A DNA stretch of 64,000 bases from Daphnia carinata. Its lineage: Eukaryota > Arthropoda > Branchiopoda > Diplostraca > Daphniidae. Both the position numbers and the translations under genes were made by a program. Below the pieces are notes generated by a model. It did not search any database. It had not been told where the DNA came from and was given only the letters and a program-made list of their open reading frames with translations. The stretch spans positions 6,110,501-6,174,500 of the forward strand of contig NC_081331.1 of NCBI RefSeq assembly GCF_022539665.2, in the 5' to 3' direction. Below, piece by piece: positions 1 to 9,615 of this stretch (position 1 is the first letter of the stretch; every line of letters starts with the position of its first letter).

Positions 1-2
1 AC

Positions 3-1907
3 CGGAGTGGCAAGTGGCTTCATTTTGGCGCTGACGAATGCGTTAGTGCTGAGTACTAGTGAAAGTATGATGCTCTGTTCTGAAAAAGTCCCTTCTGAAA
101 TCAAAGGGATCCGTACTGAAGCTTCAATAGTTCCTGGGCCAGTGGTATTTTGTCCGCAACTGGCGTGATAACGGCTCCGATTTTTGGCTTTTGGCGAATC
201 TGGTTTGCTGCCAGCGATTTCAGGCATCCGTTTCCATGTACAAGTTCCGGCACTGAGCGACTTCCCTATGATTCCACACTTTTCAATGACTAAACTTGAA
301 GATCGGTATTGAAATTCAGACGATTTCAACGGTGCCTGTTGGATAATCATAACAAGGCCATGACGTGAGTCAGTCAATAGCTGCGAATCTTGAGTAATCA
401 GAATTGAGTAGATATCCATAATTATGGGTAACAGTTCTGGATGTTTCGTGCTAGCCTCCAGATAGTTGTGGAGCGTTTGCGTGACGAAGATGGCTTCATG
501 TGGATCAGTCAAACTCATAACGTCTGTTAAGTAGGATTTTAACCTGCGCGCACTTTCCAACGCAGAAGTTTTGCTGAAGGTTAAATTTGTTTTAGCAAAC
601 TGTTCCAGCACCTTAGTCACTTCGCTAAGATAGAAGCAAGAATTTAGGTCTGGTTCTTCCCAGTTTCCAAGCGCTCCACACAATCTGAAAGCCTGTAAAT
701 TCGGATTGGCTTGACATGGCAAGGCGATCTTAAGGTTGGCCATGGTGCGTTGCCAGCTGTAACGCCCTTTGTTGGAAGTGGTTACCTGACTGGAACAAGT
801 AGGTGTTGTGAGGGACAAAACTGTTACTTCTACTGACGCCGTCCTGCCACCCCAAGAACAGGACCAAGTACCACCATGCCGGGGAAGTAAGTGGCGGATG
901 AGGAGCTGACTTTCGGTTTCTGTTCCTTGTTCCGTCCCACGGCTGCTGGTAGTTAATTCAACAGCTCCACCAGGCAAAACCGTGGCTGTTTGGTTATTGG
1001 TATTTCGATGGAGCCAGTTGGGAGCAACAGCTCGACCAGCCTTAAACTTACATGTCAATTTCAATGGATCACCTTCGAATACCAATTGGTTCGTATTCGG
1101 CCTGATTTCAACGCCAACTGGATCTTCAGGAGGGCAAGCTAGTTCTTCTACAACAAGTCTGGTCAATGAACGGTCTTTCAGTCGAGGTGGCTCTGCACAT
1201 GTTCCTTGGAGCCTGATTTTGTGTGATGACACATAAGTGAGAAGTGTGCTGAGTCGACAGTCACATTTAAGAGGATTTCCATTCAGTTTCACTCTGTCTA
1301 AGCTCTTTAAGTTTTCAATTATTGCACTGGAGAAATTTGTCAATTGATTGTTGCTGAGGTCTAAATATTTGAGATTCTTCAATGATGATAAAGTTTCAGC
1401 TGCAATTTCTTCAATTTGATTGTTCTTGAGAATCAGTTTCTGAAGCATTAAGTAATTACCATTTGCAAAATCTTCACTTGATAACCTTGTAAGGCTGTTT
1501 CCAGAAAGATCGTATTGAACAACATTTTCAACCAGCAGCGCCTGTAGGTTTAATTTCTTCACAGATACTATAAAGGCAGGATTCTGGCACTGTACTTTAA
1601 TTCCACTCTTGAGTATTTCAGGCTTTGTCTTGCTTTTTACATTGAGATTTTCAATAACTTCTTCATGATTATTCGGACTGATGTCTTGCTCCACACCACC
1701 TTCCAATAGCTTTAGCTTTTGCTCTGTGCATGTGCATGTAGCTGGGCAAAGGGATGCGGCCTGTAGATCAATATTTGCTTTTGAGAATTCTGCGTTTCCT
1801 TTAACAAGAGAATGCCCCAAAACATATAACAATACAACTACGATTAGTGTTAAGGGGACACCGCTATTGACCAGCTTCTGGCCATCAACTGAAGAGTTAT
1901 CCCGCAT
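3..1907 (-). CDS. ADGRA: Adhesion G protein-coupled receptor A (GPR124/GPR125 class), 5' part
   Basis: The first 635 codons of a large receptor lie in one uninterrupted exon that runs off the left edge, so the seven-helix part is missing. From the start at 1907 there is a hydrophobic signal or anchor segment (about residues 17-35), a Cys-rich cap (CPATCTC), about three leucine-rich repeats (for example LKYLDLSNNQL), an LRR C-terminal cap (NPLKCDCRL ... CAEPPRL), an Ig domain (CKF ... WSCSW), a hormone-receptor motif region (W near GRYSWQRT, then CGALGNWEEPD and C) and the first part of a GAIN domain. This order, LRR-Ig-HormR-GAIN, is specific to the ADGRA group, whose vertebrate members work in Wnt/planar polarity and angiogenic signalling. 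A second Met lies 2 codons upstream in the same frame. It lies 457 bp downstream of KCTD9 on the same strand. Family assignment is confident; exact ligand and role are unknown. Confidence 0.85.
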   Translation of the reverse strand, partial: MRDNSSVDGQKLVNSGVPLTLIVVVLLYVLGHSLVKGNAEFSKANIDLQAASLCPATCTCTEQKLKLLEGGVEQDISPNNHEEVIENLNVKSKTKPEILKSGIKVQCQNPAFIVSVKKLNLQALLVENVVQYDLSGNSLTRLSSEDFANGNYLMLQKLILKNNQIEEIAAETLSSLKNLKYLDLSNNQLTNFSSAIIENLKSLDRVKLNGNPLKCDCRLSTLLTYVSSHKIRLQGTCAEPPRLKDRSLTRLVVEELACPPEDPVGVEIRPNTNQLVFEGDPLKLTCKFKAGRAVAPNWLHRNTNNQTATVLPGGAVELTTSSRGTEQGTETESQLLIRHLLPRHGGTWSCSWGGRTASVEVTVLSLTTPTCSSQVTTSNKGRYSWQRTMANLKIALPCQANPNLQAFRLCGALGNWEEPDLNSCFYLSEVTKVLEQFAKTNLTFSKTSALESARRLKSYLTDVMSLTDPHEAIFVTQTLHNYLEASTKHPELLPIIMDIYSILITQDSQLLTDSRHGLVMIIQQAPLKSSEFQYRSSSLVIEKCGIIGKSLSAGTCTWKRMPEIAGSKPDSPKAKNRSRYHASCGQNTTGPGTIEASVRIPLISEGTFSEQSIILSLVLSTNAFVSAKMKPLATP

Positions 1908-2364
1908 TTTCGCATTCTGACGGTTGTATCACTTTCAGAATATAAATGTTTTCACTGAAACTGCTAACCGTTGTAATAAGCTACCAACATTGTAAGAAAT
2001 TTTTGTGGTTTTGGGCGTTGGCTTTCCAAGACGAAAGACAATTACTAGCAAGACGCCATGACAGTGGAGCTGTGGACATAAACAACAAATATCCGCACAG
2101 TTTATGTTCCACGTATATTGTTATTTTTCCTTAAAAAATCAAGAACCCCGAATCGCCCAAACCGAAAATTTTTCAAATATTAATACGTTCTGACTTCCGT
2201 AATCCAATAAATAGGAAAAAAAATATATATATAGAAGGTAAAGCGTCCATCACTAACATTAACTGTGAAAGGATAGTATTTGAAATAAAACGTTTGGTGA
2301 AAAATAAAGCTTAGTAGCTCGCCAATTCGTTATCAAAACGAACAGAGGACTGGTAGTAGACAAC
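1908..2364. other. Intergenic spacer between KCTD9 and ADGRA
   Basis: AT-rich spacer of 457 bp. It must hold the 3' UTR of KCTD9 and the promoter/5' UTR of ADGRA. No coding sequence or clear AATAAA on the minus strand was seen. A short AT dinucleotide stretch lies near 2220-2232. Confidence 0.6.
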
Positions 2365-4329
2365 TCAACGAATAGCCTGAGACATATGAAGCGGATTTAA
2401 CATTAATTCCAGTGTTGTGTCTTTTAAATTAGCTCCACGAAGGTTGGCCTCTTGTAAATCGCTTCCAGATAAATCGCAACCCTAAGATAACACAGGGGAA
2501 GTTATTAACAAATCATTCATGATTCCAACTATTCGCCAACTACCTCCAAGTCTGCTCCCGCCAAAACAGCTCCTCTGCAAAAAAAAAAAAAGGAAAAAAA
2601 AAAACAAACAAACATGGATAAATAAACCAAAAGAAGGAAATTTGAGCCCGAAAAAAGAACGAAAACCAAAATAAATTTCGAGGTAACCTCAAGGTGCAGT
2701 TTTGAAGATTTGCGTATTTCAAGGTTCCTACCCGGAGGTTCACACCGGCCATATTACTTTCTTCAAGAATGGCCCCTTTCATGTTAACACCTACAGCGTA
2801 TCAACGAGTATAGCGATTTCGATACATAGCCTTATGGGAACTGATAAACACTTTATCTACCTTCCATATTAGCTCGACTGCCAGCGGGGTCTTCGAAATT
2901 GCAGCCACGCAGCGACGCCCCTTAGAAAGAAAGTAAAAAAAAAAAAATAAATAAATAATGCTGCGTGCTCCTATGACGAACTTCCTAAAGTACGGATCTA
3001 CTTTACCTTCCAAAATAGCACATAGCATTTTTACTCCAAGAAGCTGTGCTCCGTCCATCTTTGCACCTGATAAGTCACACCGTTCCAGGTTGCACCAGCT
3101 CAGGTTTGCTCCGGAAAGATTGCAACCACGCATGCAAGCGTACTTGATAACAATAAAAACTTAGAGTTCTGTGACCATTGAGATTCCAATAATATAATTA
3201 CTTTGAAATTGATGCTTCTCAGGTCAAGTTTTGACAGATCAGCTTCAGCTAGATTGACCCCTTGGAATCGGAGCTCAGTGGTTGGTGAAGTACGAACAAG
3301 AGCTTTGATAACTTCTGCCCTGGTCAGCGGTTGCTGCTTCTTCTTTAGCTTTTCGTCATCGGCAAGAGATTCAAGTTGCGGTACCAGTGATTCAATACCA
3401 AAGAACTGTGCCTCTTCTAGGACGCCTTGAACATTAACACCAACGTCAAGAATCAACTTTCCGTGACGTAAATAGTTCAAAATCGGTTCAAAGTAAGTTG
3501 GACTACGGTCGATCAGATAGGCACCGCTGGAATCTACCGAGCTCGGACTAAGGTTGAATTGACCAGAATCAATGGTAAACATGCGTGAAAGCATGCTGAA
3601 GGGTTCTTTTGCTGTTAAAGTCATTCGAGTGGTGGTGAACAATTTTCCACCAACATTAAGGGTTACCCATTCTCTTTCTGAGCAAAAATCTCCACCTTCA
3701 GATATGTATAGTAATTCATTATCCCTAGAAAGGATAGAAAACAAATAAATAAATAAAACAAAAACAAGTTATTGTTAGTTTCAGCAAATAGTTTATCTTA
3801 TTTACAGGCACAGTGTCCTATTAGCAAAGATTGCATATCTCTACTGCATATTTCTAGAACCAATAATCCCTTTTAATGGAAAATGATCAGGCTACAAAAA
3901 AAGTAATCTTTACAGAAGGTCAAATGTAGCCCACAGCAACCAAAAACGTTTATATAAGACGTACCACTACATGTAACTCAAAGCAAAGACTAGTGAATGG
4001 CCTAGGCCAACAGAACTGAAATAATTCAGGATTTATTTAATTTTCTTCAAACTGTAAGTGAGAAAGAAATAGTTTAAAAAGATGATAAATATGTACCTTA
4101 TGAATAAAATATCATGTATTTCTCCTCCATGACAGTTGAAAACCCTTTTTGCCTTTATTCCTAGTGACAAACTAACTGCTGCAAGAAATTCAACAAATGT
4201 TGGAGGAACAGCAATGACCTGCAAAACATGCTAAGGTATATTATAGGGTAATCAAAATAGGCAAACAGAAATTAAAACCTTTCTGCCAGTAGAATGTCCA
4301 TTCTTTGATATTGTCACTCGTAGTGTCAT
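2365..4329 (-). CDS. KCTD9: BTB/pentapeptide-repeat protein KCTD9
   Basis: Eight coding exons: 4279-4329, 4097-4218, 3202-3724, 3007-3142, 2861-2920, 2688-2790, 2544-2574, 2365-2481. They join in frame to 380 aa (human KCTD9 is 389). Residues 1-70 form the small N-terminal domain of KCTD9, split over three exons. The BTB/T1-like domain begins near residue 77 (WVTLNVGGKLFTTTR) and contains FEPILNYLRHG. The second half is a right-handed pentapeptide-repeat helix with A(N/D)Lxx repeats (AEADLSKLDLRSINF, GANLSWCNLERCDLSGA), ending LHMSQAIR as in vertebrates. Family knowledge: KCTD proteins are substrate adaptors of Cullin-3 ubiquitin ligases, acting in cytosol or nucleus. Most visible introns are 58-85 bp. 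The start is 470 bp from the divergent HPDL gene, so the promoters are probably shared. Every intron phase fits and both ends match the family. Confidence 0.95.
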
Positions 4330-4799
4330 GTAACGATTAAATTTACAAAATTTATTTTCAATAATTCTGGGAGCGCAGATTCAATGACTGTGTTGTTTGG
4401 TAAGGTTATTTTGCGGTTCTAATCCAAAGCGTTAATGGGTGCACCGATGTTTTTCTGTCTTTTTTCATAGAAGCCACAGCGTTGTCGGGTTCGATGATTT
4501 ACTTAGACATCTTTATTCAAAATTCTCTTAACGAATATTTAAAACGTGATTAATAAGCTTGAGATTTTTGTAATGGCCGGAAATAATTGTGGGGATAGTT
4601 TGAACGGAGATGCAATGTTAGATATCAAAGTAAGTTTTAACGTTCTTTATTTATTTCAGACGAAAAGACTATCCCGATTCCCGTCGTCTGCTATATAGAT
4701 CGAGTTCGTGGTCACGTAACCGTTACACGAACTTCTGACGACAGCTTATTACTTCTAAAACCGACGACTCAATTTCACAAAGTTACATAGTGTCTTAAA
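4330..4799. promoter_or_regulatory. Head-to-head promoter region of KCTD9 and HPDL
   Basis: Only 470 bp separate the two start codons, which point away from each other. No TATA box was seen at a convincing distance on either side. The region probably works as a bidirectional promoter and includes both 5' UTRs; this is inference from layout. Confidence 0.55.
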
Positions 4800-6251
4800 A
4801 TGCACCCAAGTGCCTTGCATCATGTTGAACTGTGTGTTGCTAACGGCAGGAAGATCGTTTCCTACTTTACAGACAAACTTGGCTTTTCACTTAGAGCACG
4901 AAGAGATACGTTGTTAAGCAGCCAGTGGGTTGTTGGAAGTAAAAAATCCATTTTTGTTGTAACCGAGAGGAAAAACTTTTACCAGGAACAATCTGTGCCG
5001 TTCTTATATTTTTCTCCGCCTGTTCGTCATGTTGACACTGTCTTCAATGTAGCTTTGGAAGTGAAAAATTTAGAATCCGTAACTGACAGGATGCAAAAAG
5101 TTGGAGGTAAACTATATCATCCTGTCACAGAAGTAGAAGACAAAAGAGGAAAAGTGAGATATTCTATTGTGGGTTCCTGTTGTGGCAACATAGTCCATAC
5201 CCTTTTGGACAAATCACAGTACATGGGACCATTCCTTCCTACATTTAACTGTGCTTCTGAAGATGAAAAGATTCAAGGAGAAGAACCCATCACTCATATT
5301 GATCATTTGACATATGTCTGCTGTCCTGGTGAATCACCTGGTATTATAAAATGGTATCAGGATTGCTTGGGCATGCAAAAATTTAAGACCAACCCAACTG
5401 AAGATCTGAAAGAAGGCTTGGTAATCAACGACGGTGTTGGCATGAGGCTCCGCGTTATAGACTATTGGCCCTGCGCTGAATCGGGTGTTTGCAATTCCAA
5501 CCCCGATGGCATGGACGAATCTTCGTTGAAGATTGTCATTGCAGAATCTCTTCCCGGAATAGGTAAATTCGGCGTTTGTTATAATGCTTTTCATTTGCCG
5601 TTAGGATGCTCTTTTAAGTAATAATACGGACGAACGTAGTATTTCTTTAATGACGTGACGGTACACGCCAAAACAGAGAACTCGCACATTGGTGCCTTCC
5701 TCAGCGGTCACGGAGGACCGGGTCTTCAGCACATCGGCCTCAGCACAACTGACATTACCAGTTGCGTGGATGACATGATACGAAAACAAGTTCCATTCCG
5801 AACACCGCCTGCAGCATATTATCGCAACGTAATGTCATTGGACTGCCAATATCGAAAAAAATATAAATAAACCTGCTCTGAAAATTGACTTTTTAGGAAC
5901 AGAAAAAGAAAGAAATCCAAGCTGCTGGTTACAACATTCACGAATTTCAGCGGTTAGGAATTCTGATCGACTCTGAAGCAGATACCAGCACAGAAAAACA
6001 TGACAACAAGTGAGTCTTGTTTTCAATTCCGATTTCACTTATCCAATCGACGAGCTTTTTATAAAATATATTGTTGTGACAGGTTTCTACTGCAGATCTT
6101 CACACTTCCATTGTTCAAGGAAGAAACGTTTTTTATGGAAGTGGTACAAAGACAAGGGGCTCGAGGGTTCGGTGCCGGCAACGTCACAGCTCTAGCCCGT
6201 TCGATCGAGGAGGAACAACAGATTATGAAAAAAAAAACTGCTCAAATCTAA
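4800..6251 (+). CDS. HPDL: 4-hydroxyphenylpyruvate dioxygenase-like protein (HPDL)
   Basis: Four exons: 4800-5562, 5677-5828, 5897-6009, 6083-6251, giving 398 aa. The protein has two vicinal-oxygen-chelate (glyoxalase-like) halves. The three iron ligands of the family are visible: His in [10 protein letters not shown], His in GPGLQHIGL and Glu in [15 protein letters not shown]. The reading resembles animal HPDL ([25 protein letters not shown]) more than true HPD of tyrosine breakdown. Known function: human HPDL oxidises 4-hydroxyphenylpyruvate to 4-hydroxymandelate at mitochondria, for the coenzyme Q head group. The exon 2 acceptor at 5675-5676 was chosen because it restores frame (GAG codon across the splice) and skips an in-frame stop at 5637. 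No strong N-terminal presequence is obvious. Expressed divergently from KCTD9. Assignment to HPDL rather than HPD is fairly sure. Confidence 0.92.
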
Positions 6252-6312
6252 ATTTTAATTTGATTTGAATGGGATATTATTTCTTAAACAAGACTTTTAA
6301 AGATGCATAGAA

Positions 6313-6318
6313 AATAAA
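6313..6318 (+). terminator. Polyadenylation signal of HPDL
   Basis: AATAAA lies 62 nt after the HPDL stop codon, the right place for its 3' end. Confidence 0.7.
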
Positions 6319-7647
6319 ATTCGTTATTGCCAAGGTCATATTATTTTGGGGACTTTTTCGTCGAAACGTATTTTCTCTTCCTCTCAGGTGTTGATTAGAT
6401 CTCTGCGCCATAAAACAAAAGCCTCTTTCTTGAGCTCTGCTACTCTAGAAAAGAAGATGGCACATGACGAGGGGGGGACGTCAACCTTTAGCCATTGACC
6501 CCGTTTCCCATAGCTAGTCCAAGATGCCGGGTTTGATAGAGGAAAGTTAACTTGAGTACTCTCAAGTTCCTAACTATGGACTTACCACTTTCTGAATAAC
6601 TTTGAAACTTGGAGTAGTTAGTACACTGATTTTCGATCTATCCAGAAACTGAAGTAACTGGTACGATCAGGTTATTATGGGTGATCTTGGACATACATAA
6701 TGTTTCAATTTGGTTACCTGAGATTGAAATTTTGCACATTACCTGCAAATGATTTTCGAAGTTGACTTGCTGCAACCACTACGTGAATCTTCTTTCGAAT
6801 TTCCTATGTTTGGTTAGTATATGCGAGTAAATTTTCCATGACATCTAGCGGCAGGATCGCAAAAATGAATGGCCAGAAGAAGCAAAGATATGCGCCAATA
6901 TAGTGACAGAGTTTTGCCAGAACAGGGGCATTCTACCTCGCGACAGCCTACGGGAAACTCGTGCCACCTGAGACGATTGCTGCACAAAAGTGTATATACC
7001 TCTCGCAAGTAAGTTTCTTTCTGCTGTATAACTGTAACATACTACCGTTACGCACCAAATAAGTCTGACGCAAGTTTATCAATACTATTGCGTGGATTCC
7101 GTTCCAAATTATGGGATTCAGCAAGTACGTAATCTGTTTTGCTCCATAATAAAGTGTAGAGATCGATGTGACTGAAAGTGACGTCTGATCGATACGTAAT
7201 GCGACGAAACATAGTATTTTCTTGGAATTTCAATGAGCCTTGATTTAAATCCGGAAGTGTTAACCTTAAATTTTTAATATACGATGCACTATAATTGATA
7301 GCGAATTTCCAAATTGTTGTGTTGAAACTTCCTTAAATTATGCACGACAACAAGTAGAGAAAATAATACGGATGTTTCACGCCGACGCAGTGGGTGCTTT
7401 GCCGAATGAAAATAACCTACCGACCTTGGATTATGTTTTGACCAAGAGCACAAAATTCGTAATCTGAGTCGGGAAATGTGTGCACCGAGTGTGGCGTGAT
7501 ACGAATACGTCACACACAGAAGGTTTCTGCGTGATACAATTCTAAACCGTATTGGTGCTATAAAAATTCTTGCTTATAATTATGTTTGCACACAGCCGTT
7601 GTACATGCTATTTTTCTAAAACTTTTTAGCTGAGAAATTGAAAAGAA
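6319..7647. other. Intergenic region between HPDL and OAT
   Basis: About 1.3 kb without a convincing coding exon on either strand. It should contain the OAT promoter and 5' UTR. It holds one CTCF-like motif at 6840-6853 (reported separately). A short G run lies near 6471-6478. Nothing else was recognised. Confidence 0.6.
6840..6853 (-). promoter_or_regulatory. CTCF-like motif, variant
   Basis: The minus strand reads TGCCGCTAGATGTC, differing at the second-last base of the core from the two identical sites. It is intergenic between HPDL and OAT. Confidence 0.3.
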
Positions 7648-9396
7648 ATGGCCACGACGATGAACAAAACAATGCGGCCAATGGTCGGAATTATGAACGG
7701 CTGGAGGGCACCGTTAGTTCGTTCGAAAGCAACGAAAGTATCGGCGGCCACAGCTGAAGATATGTCCGTTTCCATGGGAGCCGCATCAGAGGCCATTTTC
7801 AAACGCGAAGACAAGTACGGAGCGCACAACTATCACCCTTTGCCCGTAGCCCTCTGCCGAGGCCAAGGTCGGTTCAACTTAATAAGTCAGTGAAGTCGTC
7901 TCCATGATTGTTGAATGCGGTAGTTTGATTCAGGAGTGCGAGTTTGGGATGTTGAGGGACGCGTCTACTACGATTTTTTAAGCGCGTATTCAGCCGTCAA
8001 TCAGGGCCACTGTCATCCACGCATCATCAAAGCTCTGCATCAACAAGCCGACATACTGACCTTGTAAGCAAATAACTATTTAATATGCCTTGTGATTACT
8101 GCGCACTTCTCTCAACTGTAGGAAAAAAATTGTTTCTTATTAGAACTTCGAGAGCATTCTATTCGGATGTTTTGGGAGAGTATGAGGAGTATGTTACGAA
8201 GCTTTTTGGCTACGATAAAGTTCTTCCAATGAACACGGGAGTTGAAGGTGGAGAGACGGCTTGCAAATTGGCTCGCAAATGGGGCTACACAGTCAAAAAG
8301 ATTCCCGACAACCAGGCCAAGATTGTTTTTGTCGAAGGCAACTTCTGGGGCCGCACCATGGCTGCCATTTCGAGCTCCACAGATCCATCCAGCTACGCCG
8401 GATTTGGCCCATACATGCCGGGCTACGTCATCATTCCTTACAATGATTTGGGCGCTCTAAAGGTGCATTACTCCATTTTTACATTCTGCAATTTCATACT
8501 AATTCTTTTTATTTTTGGTAATTAATAGACGGCTTTGGAAGACCCGACTGTCTGCGCATTCATGATGGAGCCGATTCAAGGCGAAGCCGGAGTGGTTGTT
8601 CCTGATCCCGGCTATCTCAAAGTAAAAACTTAATCTATTTTTTTAAAAATAGCATGACAACGAACGAAACTTTAACTTATAGGGTGTAAGGGAGCTTTGC
8701 ACGAGAAACAAAGTTCTATGGATTGCCGATGAAGTGCAAACAGGCTTGGGTCGGACGGGCAAACGCTTGGCCGTCGACCATGAAAACGTAAAGCCAGATA
8801 TTTTAGTCCTCGGTAAAGCCCTGTCCGGTGGTGTTCTTCCCGTCTCCGCTGCACTAACCAACGATGATGTCATGATGACCATCAAACCTGGAGAGCACGG
8901 TTCGACATTTGGCGGAAATCCTTTGGCCTGCAAAGTTGCTATGGCAGCGTTACAAGTACTAACACATCTACGTTTCCCTATGCAATGCCTTGAAATCGCG
9001 TTTAACTAAAATTACCCACCCACAGGTTCTTGAGGAAGAAAAACTTGCAGATAATGCAGAAAAACTTGGTCAAAGATTTTAAGGGGTGAAATGCAGGAAC
9101 TTCCCAGCTCAGTGATCAAGTTGGTGCGAGGAAAAGGATTGCTAGACGCCATCGTTATCCAACCAGGTGACAAGCGAATTGTTATCATTTAAGTTAAGCC
9201 AAAGACTAATCTTCGTCGTCGTTATCTAGAATTTGACGCCTGGGAAATTTGCCTACGGTTGCGTAACGAAGGATTGCTCGCAAAGCCAACTCACGGTGAC
9301 ATTATTCGTTTTGCTCCGCCATTGGTCATCAACGAGAAGGAAATGCTTGAATGCACATCCATCATTAAAAAAGTTGTTTACTCGTACGTCAAATGA
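7648..9396 (+). CDS. OAT: Ornithine aminotransferase, mitochondrial (frameshifted as read)
   Basis: Seven exons: 7648-7867, 7934-8063, 8144-8462, 8529-8621, 8683-8955, 9026-9166, 9230-9396, about 447 aa if frame is continuous. The enzyme is a class III PLP aminotransferase converting ornithine and 2-oxoglutarate to glutamate semialdehyde and glutamate in the mitochondrial matrix. The basic, acid-poor N-terminus fits a presequence. Diagnostic stretches: [64 protein letters not shown], and the PLP lysine in LGKALSGG. Exon 6 opens in frame but meets TAA at 9080-9082. The conserved sequence (RGEMQELP ... [11 protein letters not shown]) resumes one frame over and then matches the phase of exon 7, so one base appears to be missing around the T run at 9077-9080. 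Either an assembly indel or a broken allele. Convergent with PIGO, 219 bp apart. Confidence 0.92.
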
Positions 9397-9615
9397 AACA
9401 CAAATTCGCTTCCTAAATAATCCTTTCATACGAAGATATTTTGTGAGGGCTTCCTTTTCGTTGCGATTGTTTTTCTCTTAAAGCCAGCATCGGAAAACAA
9501 TTTTCCAATATCCCCGTTCTTCTGTCTGTTATCTTTTCACTTCTTCAATTGAATTATTCAACAAAAAATTTTGAACGATTTTGGTCGGATTGGGTAAGAC
9601 GAGAATGAAATATAT

